Shown here one piece after another: positions 49,784-60,884 of a stretch of DNA of 64,000 nucleotides. The DNA comes from Ophryocystis elektroscirrha (taxonomy: Eukaryota > Apicomplexa > Conoidasida > Neogregarinorida > Ophryocystidae). The notes under the pieces are model-generated. The model ran no database searches, was not told the origin of the DNA, and was given only the letters and a program-made list of their open reading frames with translations. The stretch covers positions 1-64,000 of the forward strand of contig JAQIFP010000003.1 of the NCBI GenBank assembly GCA_030141585.1. Reading direction: 5' to 3'. Within the stretch, counting starts at the first letter, position 1. Each line of letters begins with the position of its first letter. Made by a program: the position numbers and the translations under genes.

Positions 49784-50946
49784 TTATTTTGTTGATAAAT
49801 ACCTGTATTTTATAGTTATAACTTCTGATAAATTAATTTTACGAGATCGACTAAAAGTTTATAAAAAAACTCAGAGTTTACCAAGCAAAATCGATTGAGT
49901 GATCGCGGGGCAAAACTTGATTATTTAAAACTAACTCTAACTGTTTTATATAATATATAACTCAAACTTCCTTACATTTTCCTCATGAACCCCTAACTCT
50001 TTAGCAACGTAATACGACAGATATACAGATTTAACTTTTTTAGACGTTCTAATGTAAGGTTTAGGAATTTGGTTTACGCCTCTTATATAAATAATAATCA
50101 AAAATTATAATTACGCCATAGCATGCAGCATGATGCAAACGTTAAAATGCTTCAACATATGTAAATCTATAAATAAGTTTATTAATTTAGTTTAATGCCA
50201 GACTTGTTGAGAAGTGAAGAATCATCGATTCGGTAAAATCATTATAGTCCATTTTTTTGCTTTCTCTATTTTTTATTTCGGGTAACAGCTTATTCACAGC
50301 TGGTTTCGATTGGTTGGATAAAATACCCGCTGAAACTATTATACAAATCCGTGATCATGTCACAATCTACTAAGAATTGGTCAAACAAAATTTTGTCAGT
50401 TTTTTCATGCTCATAGAACTCTGGAAATAATTTGTCCACTATATTTTGAACCGCAACATCAAATCTATAACACATTTAAAATTTTATTCAGAAGTTAACT
50501 GCATAGCCTCATCCATACGAGAACTTATCACTGTATTACATCTGTAACAAGCTCATACTTAAAGAATAGTACGTAGGACAAGTAAATCCGGAATAATGTA
50601 TTTTCAACAAGATGCAAGAATGACAAACTGATTAGTAATAATAAATACAATATTTACATGTATGCAAACATTCTCGTAGAGTTGTAGCGTCTTTAAAAAG
50701 ACCTTCACACAACTGGCACGTTAATAGATCACACAAAATTTCTGCACGGAACTCAAGCTAACATTATAAACAATAATACATTCGAATTATTACATCTAAT
50801 CCGTTTGGAGTATTTTTTATATTCAAATCCCCGGGTTTATAGTCAAAATTGTCGGTTTTTTCAAAGTCGTAAACATTCATCCTGCGACCTTTTTTTAGCT
50901 TCTTATAATCAATATATGTGTTGAATAAAATTACTTTAACAATCAT
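49784..50946 (-). CDS. PCGF-like RING finger plus RAWUL domain protein
   Basis: Polycomb RING-finger proteins pair with RING1-type E3 ligases in complexes that ubiquitinate histone H2A. Eight or so exons join from the ATG at 50946. After a 50-residue N-terminus, exon 2 gives LTCQLCEGLFKDATTLRECL then HTFCHSCI, a PCGF-type RING. The next piece ends FTCPTYYS, where the canonical CPxC last pair has lost its second Cys. Then FDVAVQNIVDKLFPEFYEHE matches the post-RING PCGF helix. The C-terminal exons (PKPYIRTSKKVKSVYLSYYV, AKELGVHEEN, LELVLNNQVLPRDHSIDFAW, ending ITIKYRYLSTK) match the ubiquitin-like RAWUL domain. Introns are 28-37 nt. RING plus RAWUL in this order is specific for PCGF/RING1 proteins. 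It is convergent with Misato, with 90 bases between stops. Confidence 0.72.
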
Positions 50947-51102
50947 ATTTAGTTTTGTTCGTTTCTAAAAATATTAAACAAAAGAACAAATTATTATTAT
51001 ATTATAATGAGTTTTAATATTTGCTGTCCTGAAAAATAATAAAAAAAGAGAATTTTCACATAATTGAATGGGAATGATGTAATTTTGGATCACAGATTAT
51101 AG

Positions 51103-52078
51103 TTATACTTTATCAGCTTTTTCTTCTACTTCCAAATTAAATTCATTTGAATAATCAATTTCAGTAAACCTAAGCATAATTGACAATTTTTACAAAAATA
51201 CAAAACTTCTTGAACTTCTTCAATACTAAAAACTTTACGGTCTGTTTCATTAGACATGTTTTCTAGTTTTCTGAGTTTGCCTTTCACAAGTTTTATAAAG
51301 ACTAAAACTACCAAAATAAAATAGTCTCTCGTCATTTATTGATTTTAATTCTGTAGCTAGCTCATGAATTCGTTGATTTTCTGTGTTTAATTATATAAAA
51401 GTATATAGTTACGTTTTTTGATTTGTGTTTTTAATGACAAAATACTATTAGAACTGGATTCATTATAACGAGGGCGACATGTTAACTTATTTTCTGGCAA
51501 TTTTTGAGAATGACCTGTTATACATCTAGATCACGAATAATATACTCGGTATTCTTTGCTTAGCATCTAAGTGATTATCACTTTGAAATTCTGTTGCATT
51601 ATAATTGGCAAATTTCATTCTAAATTAAAATGCTTGAATTGTGTACTCACTTATCGTAATAACTTTTAAGCCATTGCAAGCACTCTAAATTATCAAGATA
51701 CATACATTTGGCTAAACGATCAATTTGAAGTTGCTAAAATTATATGGTTTTTTTGCATAATACTTTTGATATTGCACAGTCAACCAAAACCGATTGAAAC
51801 AATTTCAAATTATGCAAGCATTCCCACTCTTGACGTGCATCTTTTTTAACTTTCTTAAAAGGAATCTAAAATACCATAACTGTTAAATTAAATACTTTTC
51901 CAGGCCAAATTTTATCAAGAATTTTCAAGTAAACAACTCCTAATCAAATGTGCACATATATTAATAAAACCTGAAAAATACCTGTTCCGCACTCTTCGAT
52001 TTTAACATTATCAATACCAATATCAAATTTTAACCAGTCTAAAAGCTCAGCTTTCGAAATATAATTTTGTGTTTCCAT
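51103..52078 (-). CDS. MAPRE1: Microtubule plus-end protein EB1
   Basis: EB1 tracks growing microtubule ends; in Toxoplasma it marks spindle and cortical plus ends. The N-terminal calponin-homology domain is split over four exons: ISKAELLDWLKFDIGIDNVK, VYLKILDKIWPGKVFNLTVM, IPFKKVKKDARQEWECLHNL, and QIDRLAKCMYLDNLECLQWL then KSYYDKNEI. A basic linker follows (QKLPENKLTCRPRYNESSSN). The C-terminal EB coiled-coil dimer has NQRIHELATELKSINDERLF, then YFGKLRKLENM and VFSIEEVQEVLYFC, matching the family's ERDFYFGKLRxIE. The final exon splice is ambiguous and gives a short acidic tail ending EEKADKV. Introns are about 24-55 nt. Confidence 0.85.
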
Positions 52079-52610
52079 AATTTCTAAGTGCAAGCAAGAT
52101 TATTTGCAGATGATATGCCAAAACAAAATAGTTTTATCATCTCAACAGATTTTACAGTCACAGCATATCAAAATTGACAAAAACTTATGTTAATGTTTAT
52201 ATTAATTGTTTATTTTAATTGTTTATTTGATTTTATGTACAACAAGTTTAAACTAAGAGTTTTCAATACTTTAGAGTTAAAGAATCCTAACTTTAAAAAA
52301 TACTACTCTATCATAAGTTTGTGAACGGTATGTCAATTTTTCTAATGAAACAAACGTTTTAAAGTCTTCTAATAAGTTTAAGAAAATTATTGAGAGCTTA
52401 ATTCAATAGTTTAAAGGTACTTAAGCTGTGCATCCACAAATTAAACCAATCATAAAGATTATTTAGATTTGTCAATCATTTAGTCCCTTTTCTTCATCTA
52501 TGCAAATAAGATTTGTTCTATTAACTAAAAATAAAATTTTTCTTTTTAAATGAGAATAAGGTATAAACAAGCTAAAAACTACATACAACTAATTTTTACT
52601 TGAATATAAG
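52079..52610. other. Intergenic, no gene seen
   Basis: This is AT-rich sequence between EB1 and the RING E3 gene, both on the minus strand. A 29-codon ATG frame on the plus strand near 52233 has no extension. Nothing else was found. Confidence 0.4.
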
Positions 52611-54538
52611 TTAAGAAAGGGAAGGCAAATGACCTGTATAATATTTATATGGAAAAAGCATACTGCGGCAAGTAGGGCATTTAGCTTTGACGTCCAACCA
52701 TTGTTGTAGACATGCTTCATGAAATGTATGATTACAGGGAGTGGTAACAAGTTTTCTAATGTGAAATGTTATTGTTTTGATTTTTACCTGAATATGTAGC
52801 TTAATTCTGTCATGCAAATAATACATTCAAAACGGTTTTCAACGTCAAAAACAAAAAAAGCTGGGTATTTGTATAATGAGACTTCTTCGGGCCTGAGTTT
52901 TTCTGGAACAAAACACCTTGGTCCAAAAATGTGCTGAATTATTAGCAAAAGGCTTTGGGAACCCTAACTAAATATAAGCTGTATAACATTACCATCAAAA
53001 CAACTAGAACTTTAGCAAGAGTGGCTTCTTGGTTCATTGAAGGAGATGCATAAATTAAACCATCGAAAATAGCATTTTTTTCACTCCATATATACATTGG
53101 TGCTATGCAGTGACATATAGTTGAGCCCAAAATATAAAATAGGCTCAAAGGTTGCCTATGCATGAATAAAACCGACAAACGTACTTATAGTTATAATAGT
53201 AATTTTGAATTATTTGAGGGAGCCATTTATTATATAAAATTATTATAGTAGCAGGTTGAGCTTGGAAAGATTTGATTATAGCATATAATAGTATCACAGA
53301 TGCAAAACTGTAATATTTCATTGCACATCTGCTATAGCTTTCATCCCCCACGTCTTTATATCGAGAAGTCAACACAGCGCAGAAATATCTTAATTGTAAC
53401 ATTAAAATAAATATTATCTGAAATAAGTGTGTTAAATTTATGCTTGAAAATAATCAAAACGAAATAATCTGAGTTAAAATTTAGTTTAATTACTTTAAAC
53501 ATTGCAAGAATGATAAACGTAGAATTCATGAAATTTGAAATCATTGTTCGATTTAAGAGAAATAAAGCTTCAAAAAGATCTAAACATCCGTTTATCAAAA
53601 TGGTCAAAATAGAAGCTTTTGCCAATGCTGAGTTTGAGGAGCGCGTGTAACGTGTTTGCATATAAAATGATTGAATCTTAAAAAAAAAAATTGCAATATT
53701 TTATTTTGATTACTTCACACAAAAGTTTGATAACATAAAAGACTGCGAAATTGGTGACTTTTGACTCAAATTTAATCAAATCAAATTCTTTCATATTTAG
53801 ATAGAGTTTTAATTTACAGTTTGATGAATATAATACACCTTTAACTGTAATTTCATTAGATTCAAAAGTCAAGATACGGGAATGGTTATTTTCTAACATT
53901 GGATTCTCCCATTGATCAAATATAAAGTCTGATTGAGAATCCAAACTTCTATATGATAAACCAATTCTCGCTGGATCTTTAAATACTATGACTCCTGAAA
54001 TTTCACAGTATTCTGTATAATTTAACAAAGATATATTTAAGTCTTTTTTGGGTACTGAACCTCTTAAGATAAGAACGGAGTTTTTATAGCTCATCCCTGT
54101 TTTATTAGATGACTTTAAAAACATCACCTTTAAGTATAAAATTTGAAGTGTTTACTAAGTTCAATTGAGCTGTAATGAAATATATATTTGTTAAAGCAAA
54201 CGGTCTGAAAGCTATAACTCCTTGAATTTTGTTGTTTAAGTCAATCGGTATATCATTTTGAAATGCTGTGAATTCCCCTATTAATGTTAGAGTATACAAA
54301 ATTTGTTCGCCACGAAACTTTTTCAAAGATTCAGATTCCGAATGTCTTTCCAGTTGGGAAACCGAGTAATCTTTCCATTGATCTAATTGATAAAAAGAAT
54401 AATTAGTTTACTTGAATTATGATCACCAATTATTTCACTTCGCCCAAATTTACAACAGATGCAAATATATAATAAAAAGAAGCAGTAGATATATTTGCGG
54501 TTTTTATTTAATAAATTTATTGAGCTGAAATAATTCAT
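52611..54538 (-). CDS. TUL1: TUL1/FLY1-like transmembrane RING E3 ubiquitin ligase
   Basis: TUL1 in yeast (Dsc complex) and FLY1 in plants are Golgi/endosomal membrane E3 ligases for quality control of membrane proteins. Exon 1 from the ATG at 54538 has a signal-anchor (KYIYCFFLLYICICCKF). The lumenal domain includes YTLTLIGEFTAFQND and CEISGVIVFKDPARIGLSYR, as in FLY1. Then comes a cluster of membrane helices (STFIILAMFK, YYSFASVILLYAIIKSF, LSLFYILGSTICHCIAPMYI, LAKVLVVLMVMLYSLYLV). The C-terminal RING-H2 is split by an intron: RFECIICMTEL, then CNHTFHEACLQQWLDVKAKC, PTCRSMLF. It ends in HLPSLS. The domain order is the full TUL1 architecture. Introns are about 30 nt; some joins between TM exons are approximate. 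Confidence 0.85.
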
Positions 54539-54777
54539 ATCATTCTATATGCGATGTCGAGCATATATAAATCTTCTAAATCTATTATTTCTATATTTTA
54601 GCTCAAATCTTTATAAAAAAGCTGATTTTCAGCATAAAAGTTAATAGAGTTTTGTTTATTTAACAGCTTGATCAGAATTAAACCTGAAAATAATTTTTTT
54701 TGTACTATTTTTGACAAAAAAAAAGTAGAGTTTTGTAGTTTAACCATACATAAAGAATTATGTCATGTGAAAACTTG

Positions 54778-55808
54778 CTAAGCCAATGAAGGAAATGAAG
54801 CTGTGTCTTGTAAATTTAGAAAACATGAATCATCGCATTTTTTGTGCCCCTAATTTAGAAATAAATATATTAGTAGTTTGTTACATTGAAAGTTTTTGCG
54901 GTTTTTCTATCATAACTTGGTTTTTTATCTCGCTTTCCTTTAAGTTTTATATGTTGCTTTGTGAACTCATTAATGTTTATCTAAACGAAATTGTATAGTA
55001 AAAGATATGCACGTACTGTTTTTTGACGATTAGGCAATTCTTCTTCACTTTCTTCAAACTTTTCAAATGTTTCTGAATTATATTTCTGCTTTTCAATTTT
55101 GCCGTCATTCTCCCGCTCATACTTTTCAAATCCTGCATTCAACAAATCTTTTGGATCTATCAATCGAGCACTTTCAAAACTTGCACCAGAATGTCTGTCG
55201 TTCTGTAATAAAGCTTCTCTTTTTAACTTTTGTCGTTTCTGATATTCAGTGTAATCTATGATGTTATCTTTATTAGGCTTTTCATTATCAGTTTCGGATC
55301 CTCCGTTTTCTTTTTCGGAATTATTTTGTTTCAGTAATTGAGTTTCGCTTGAGTCATGTATCATGTTGTTTTTTTTAAATTCTAAAGTTTCATTACCCCA
55401 ATTGAAACCGCAAGCTCCCGACTTTTTCATTTCTTTACCACGGCCGGTTCCGCTATGACGATCAAAATTTTTTTTTGCTCGGACATCAGATCGGGAATTT
55501 TTATTTCGCTGGTAATTTCGCTGACCCCGTGTTTTCATATCATTTGTATTTGTATCAGCATTATTAGAAGTTATTTTATCTTCTTTTTTAGATTTTTTTT
55601 TAGAGTCATCATGTGATGAATTTGAAGGTTTAGTTGTTGTAGTTGCCAATACTGAATTTGATTTAGATTTTGCCTCAGGTCTTTGAACTAAGGTTTTTGG
55701 AACTCCAGGTGTTATTACAGTTGTCCCTAAGTCTTTATCAGATTCGTCGTCGCTCAATAGACCTGCAAATCGATTTTGCGTAGCAATTGTATACATAACT
55801 TTAGACAT
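54778..55808 (-). CDS. SERBP1: SERBP1/Stm1-family ribosome- and RNA-binding protein
   Basis: SERBP1/Stm1 proteins bind idle 80S ribosomes through the mRNA channel and protect them. The N-terminus has NRFAGLLSDDESD. Residues ~95-160 carry the family hallmark KKNFDRHSGTGRGKEMKKSG followed by ACGFNWG, then an acidic/basic region and DYTEYQKRQKLKREALL. Two 3' introns (about 54981-55016 and 54838-54872) extend the frame through KRDKKPSYDRKTAKTFN to a final exon ending DTASFPSLA, the typical DFPxL-like C-terminus. I chose the ATG at 55808 (MSKVMYTIATQ); the longer frame upstream starts with TTG. Confidence 0.9.
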
Positions 55809-55829
55809 TTTTGCAAAATTCAAATACTA

Positions 55830-56036
55830 GAGGTTGTAGTTTTTATAATATTTATAGAAAACTCGACATTAAATTGTGATTGTAATCAATATCAAGCTAA
55901 TGAATGGTGTATTCGCTTATTGGTTATTATTGGCTTTAAACCAGTCCTATCACTGTCCCAACGAAACTATAAGACAGAACCTTATATTTTTAAATGCTTT
56001 TTTGACGGTCTTTCAAAATTATTAGAACCTTTGTAA
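55830..56036 (+). CDS. Orphan ORF, no start codon, unknown
   Basis: A plus-strand open frame between two minus-strand genes encodes CDCNQYQANEWCIRLLVIIG followed by FKPVLSLSQRNYKTEPYIFK and CFFDGLSKLLEPL, ending at a TAA. The composition (mixed helices, several Cys, Trp, Gly) looks more like real coding sequence than chance, but no in-frame ATG and no convincing upstream exon were found. It could be the 3' exon of an overlapping transcript. Low confidence. Confidence 0.2.
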   Translation, partial: EVVVFIIFIENSTLNCDCNQYQANEWCIRLLVIIGFKPVLSLSQRNYKTEPYIFKCFFDGLSKLLEPL

Positions 56037-56067
56037 CCTGATGAAAAACTTATTCGTGACTTTAAGT

Positions 56068-57575
56068 TTATTTACCAGCCATTTGACTCATAGACTTTAA
56101 ATAAACCGAATTTTTTTTACTTGACCAAGGATTAGAGAAATCTGTTGTATCAACGTCAAGCAAATGCGTATGCTTTGTTCGTCCAGCCTTCCCAAACTGC
56201 CCTCGACGTAATTGCATAGGTGTTGGTAAGGTCATTTTATCAATTTTATCATCCCTAATAAAATTTAACTTCGCGAGAAGTGAATTACCCAACAGGAACA
56301 TTGTAATCTCGTAAATATATTTGTTCTTCACCACTTTGAGCAAGATCTTGGAAAAATACACCCTGATTATTTTGACTGATAAATTTGTGTTTACTTTATG
56401 ATAATATTTCTGTAAAAATGTATATTTATTGCTTTTATCTTTTTGGGTAATAACAGGAGCTTTGACTTCACTATTTCCGTGCAAAGTTGTTAATTGGGTG
56501 TCACTCTAACAATTTTACATGAATTTTCAGCATATATTTCACTTTTATAGTTTCTTCTTGGATTTCTTTCTCTATTCTACTAAATTCTCTCTTTTTCCAC
56601 AATTCGTACTACACGCAACTCATTCATAATAAAAACATTACATCAGTTTGATCTTCAAGATTGTCTGCGTCATCTGTAGATTCAACATTTAAAGAAGGTG
56701 TTTCTACTTTCAATTCATTCTCTAAAATCTAAAAAACAATGTGTCAATCAACTAATTACTGAAAGGTGTAAAAGATTTTTAGATTTTTCTATTTCATCTT
56801 CGATCAATTTTTTATCTAATACGACAGTTGTGCTCTAATTAACATAGACAAACGAAAAGAGTTACAAACTTGTAGAAATAAATCTTCTTTGAATTCTCTT
56901 TGGTTCGCAGGGGTATACAGAGGACGTAAATTTGTATCTGTCAATACTTCCTCTTCTGATTGTAAATCATCACCACTAGAATCAGATTTTTCTTCAAACT
57001 ATTTTTTAACTTTAAAACTTCAAAATATGCTCCTACTGCATTAGTCTCAACGCCACCGTTAATATCCGAAACTACATCTTTTGTGTTATTTTCAAGAAGC
57101 TTTTCTTCTTTTTCTCTTAATTCAATAATTTTTAGAAGTCTTTGTTTTCGATTCATTAAAGACTTTTGAGTATAGTCAGTTGTTGTAAGATTTTGAGAGT
57201 TTACGTTTTCAGAACAATTTTTCGAACTTTCATTTTCCGTTACTTTTTCTATTGTTCTTTTGTTTTCAATTACTCTTCGTCTACGTTTTGAAGCTTTCTG
57301 TTTATAAGTAAATGCCAAATCTGAAATTTTTAATGGTAACTCATCATTTTGCGTTAGTGGTAATTCTGAATCTTCGGAGTAGAATGGTTCAGAAGATTTT
57401 ATTTTGTTTTCTGACTGATGAAAACTAGGAACCTAAATTTTAGTTGTATGCTTTTTGAACTTACTTTGCCTGGGAAGTATCGTTGGACATACTTTGAAGG
57501 ATTATATTTAGGCACTGGTGGCTTACAAGCATCACCCTTATATAAAATGGAGTGTATATCCCCAGCAGACGCCAT
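56068..57575 (-). CDS. MFAP1: Spliceosomal protein MFAP1/SPP381
   Basis: MFAP1 is a component of the U4/U6.U5 tri-snRNP and B complex. Exon 1 (ATG 57575) has YVQRYFPGK, like the family's VKRYVSGK. Middle exons are charged helices (KKREFSRIEKEIQEE). The C-terminal exons are diagnostic: YTFLQKYYHK matching KYKFLQKYYHRG, then GVFFQD, LRDYNVPVG, DKMTLPTPMQLRRGQFGKAG and RTKHTHLLDVDTTDFSNPW, ending MSQMAGK. Introns are about 30-36 nt. It is shorter than human MFAP1 (about 400 versus 439 residues) but complete at both ends. It is one of five splicing factors in the window. Confidence 0.9.
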
Positions 57576-57709
57576 ATTATAATAATAAATAAGATATTCT
57601 TCAAGAAAAAAAAAGCTTTTCTGTTTTTACAGGAGAAACTCAAAACTTGCAATTAATATTATAAAGTTGATTTGTGTGTATACTCAAATTTATTAGATTT
57701 TACATCGTT

Positions 57710-60173
57710 TCAAGATTTATTTCTCAAACATTTTGACGCAGCTTCGACAATTGATAATAATAATTTAGATAATGTTTCGAGACTTTGGCCACTTAAAGTT
57801 TTGACTGATGGAAACTCAGAAGTGCTTTGAATATATAATGATATAAGATCAAATAAAAATTTATAGCTTTGAGGACTATTATCAAACAATCTAATTAGTG
57901 ATATCAGTTTCGCTTTGTCTGATGGAATTGATAAAGGGATACAATTACTTTTCAACCAAACAATATCAGAAAATGTTTTTTTATTTACATTAACATGTTG
58001 GATTGCAAAATATATCAAATTTTCATTTAAATCAGACTCAAGAACGGGTTGTTGAACATGTGTTTTGGTTGACTTCCAACGGTTAAAATCAATAATAGGA
58101 TCATTTGTTTCCACAATATTAATAAAATGTTGCAATCCTGTTTCATTCACAATTTTCTGAATTTTTCCTAGCTCTTTTCTATTTTGAAATAATAGTTTTA
58201 ATGTTTTTATCAAGTGAACTGGAATTTCTTCATCGTTTTTCGATTTTGCACAAGGTCTACTTGTGAAAATTCTTAATTTATAAACACTTTTATCAGCGTT
58301 TTTTATAATAATTTGATTGTTTTGCGTGATTAATTGTGGTAGAGGTAATGAATTATCAATCTGGAATTCATTGAATTTATTCAAGAAATCACTGAAGTTG
58401 TAAGGTAATATTATTATTTCCGGTTCGATAATGTTAGCTGCAGGGTTCGAACTCTTGGGTAAATTTAAGTCTCCAGCAAAAGGTGGAATAATAGACGGAC
58501 CCTAATATAACATATATTAGTGAAACCCTTACAAGAAAGCCTGTGTGACGACCACTCTTAAATAGTTTTTGAGCGTATTCTATAGCTTCTACAACCTGAA
58601 ACATTGCCAAAATGCTTGCTCACATACCGCTGTAAATGCTGAAGCTGTTTCCTCTATTAAATCGTGATTTATGCATTTGTCTGGATGCAAAATCAACATT
58701 AATTTTTTTTTTGCTCGGCATAACTACAATAACATTATTTCCATGTTTAATACCAAATTTTCACTTAACACGGAAGGACTTATTCCTAAAACTAAAAAAG
58801 GGTTTTTAGTTCCAAGCTGTTGCTGTAAAGTTAGACCTTGTTTTATATAATGTACAGTTGCTCGTTGATATTTTTCACGAAACGCAAGCTCATTTGCGCT
58901 AGCTAAACGTTTAATCTAATAATCTTTAAAAATTCATCTGAAATACATTTTCTTTAGCTTCTTCCTCTATTTGACGTTTCTTAATAAGAGTTTGATTAGT
59001 ATCCCAGCTATCATATATTACTCTTAAATTAGATTTCACATTTGACAGAGACTTTTCAACATCGTATGGCAGTTTTGTTTTAAACAAGAAAAAGATTTCT
59101 TTGCAAATACTTTGAATCTAACAAATAATTATTTAAATAAATTTTACTCGCGTTGAGTCTGGTGAATTTTCATGTTCAATTAAAACATAATTTAAGTGGG
59201 GAAAAATAGTAAGCATTCTTTGAGTTATTATGTTGATGTTACTTGGAGATATCTCAAGCAATGATTTAAGCTTATAGAACCTTGACCAAACCTCATATAA
59301 AAGTTGCTCAATGTAGTCAATCTGTTTGAAAATTTTATCTTTATATTCCAAAGATGTTCTAAACTCATTTTTATTTTTATCAACAACAGAATGCCTGAGT
59401 TTCTCAAAATGACTACTTTCATTGTAATTTGCTGTCAAGTCACAATCAAACTGATTTGAATGTAAAACTAACTTGAACAGTGCATACAAATACTTGATAT
59501 ACAAAGCAGAGTCAAATTCAAGAAATTGATCAATGTCCGATTTATTCATAGAATATTTTTCATGTTTAGGAAGTATCCATTCTAAATATTGGATAGTGGT
59601 TTCATACATAGGTTTCAATTCTCTAGAAGTCAATTGATGAACAGGTTTGCATTGTGTTTTTAAATCAATAGCTTCGGAAAGATGTGTAAACCAAAAATTA
59701 GTTAGTTGAAAAATTGAATTTTTGATAATCATATCATTGATTATTAGCAAATTTTCGTTACGGTTCAAGATCACTTTGTCTGTTGGAGTACCGTAGCATG
59801 TTTCTTTATTATTTTTATTTGAACTAATATTTTCTTGTGAAAAAAATAACTGTAATCTTTTGCGGTCTAAAAAACAACAGATTACGCGAAACCAATCCAC
59901 AACAGAATGATCATATATTGCTTCTTTATTATTGGAATGTACGTATTTTTCAATTAAATGGTCTTTAATTTCATATAACTTGGTCCAACACATTACTGAA
60001 CATACGTCAAAATTATTTGAATTAGTTAAAGAGTTGATAAATAATTCAACTAAATGTAAACATTGTTTTTCTTTGACTGATAATTTGTCAATTATCAATG
60101 CATTCAACGTATGAGCGTTGTAAACGTTATTTGATGAAATAGATTCATTTACGAAATCCTTCATAAATATCAT
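57710..60173 (-). CDS. Large protein with central J-domain, unknown
   Basis: The ATG at 60173 starts a long helical exon (60173-59140, about 345 residues) with no recognisable domain. Further exons lead to FREKYQRATVHYIKQGLTLQ and a J-domain-like segment: NPFLVLGISPS, a ~47-nt intron, then LCRAKKKLMLILHPDKCINH and TASAFTAVVEAIEYAQKLF. The HPDK tripeptide core is intact (about 58671-58695). The C-terminal exon (58384-57710) is again helical with no family assignment. A J-domain would recruit an Hsp70 partner, but here it sits in the middle of a ~780-residue protein rather than at an end. The protein may act as an adaptor; its exact role is unknown. Confidence 0.6.
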
Positions 60174-60418
60174 TAAATGAACTGATAACCAAAAACACTT
60201 ATGAAACGCTCAGCTTTTATTGAAAAACGCAGTTTTGAAGAAAACTACTGTAAATGAAATTTAAAAAGAACCTGCTTTATATAATCAATTAAATCAAACA
60301 AGTTGTTTACATATAAACAACTGAGATTGTTAAAAAATTTGCATTTTTTACATAATGTACTGATTTTTTTGTGCAACTTAAAAGCAGTGTTTCTCCTAAA
60401 AAATATCAGAGGCCCGAC

Positions 60419-60884
60419 ATGGTAAATAGTTCTAAGGACTTTTTTGACAAAGAAGATCTAAACGCAATTAACGTCAATAATTTGAATTCATCATATGTAA
60501 CAATAGTTTTTTGAATGTTTTCTTTAATAGAATGAAAAATTACTGTTCAATCTAGAGAAAGCTACTAAAAACATGAGTTACACGGCTACAGTATGTGAAA
60601 TACATCAATTTATTTAACAGAATATTTACTCACAACTTAGTTTGCAGCAAAAGTAATGATTTTAAAGACTAATTTGCCATTATAGTCTCATTGATACATT
60701 AAGTTACAGCGTTAGCACTGAAGTTTCACAAAGCCAAAAACTTTCGAATTACATAATATCGGTATTTAACTATATAAGTACAAAAATTAAGTTATTTGCA
60801 TCATGAACAGACAAATTACAGCTGCTGTTAATTATTATTTTGGTTTTTTTTTTTTTTATACTGCTTGTTCAACTGATCATCTAA
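60419..60884 (+). CDS. Small tail-anchored SNARE, probably Qb (Vti1/Bos1-like)
   Basis: SNAREs drive vesicle fusion. The ATG at 60419 leads through four GT-AG introns of 30-34 nt (about 60497-60530, 60591-60620, 60654-60686, 60756-60788) in one frame to a TAA at 60882, about 112 residues. The helical core NEKLLFNLEKATKNMSYTAT, then NIYSQLSLQQNLIDTLSYSV, STEVSQSQKLSNYI shows heptad hydrophobics with a central Gln (in LSLQQN), as for a SNARE motif. It ends in NKLQLLLIIILVFFFFILLV, a classic C-terminal membrane anchor. The N-terminus is short, so an extra 5' exon is possible. The poly-T run in the anchor (60844-60857) is prone to sequencing error. The stop ends one base before the proteasome alpha-2 stop on the other strand. 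Confidence 0.6.

Noticed and set aside
54786..54998. 70-codon plus-strand ORF near the SERBP1 3' end
   Set aside because: It overlaps the rebuilt last two SERBP1 exons antisense, which end in the family-typical DTASFPSLA.
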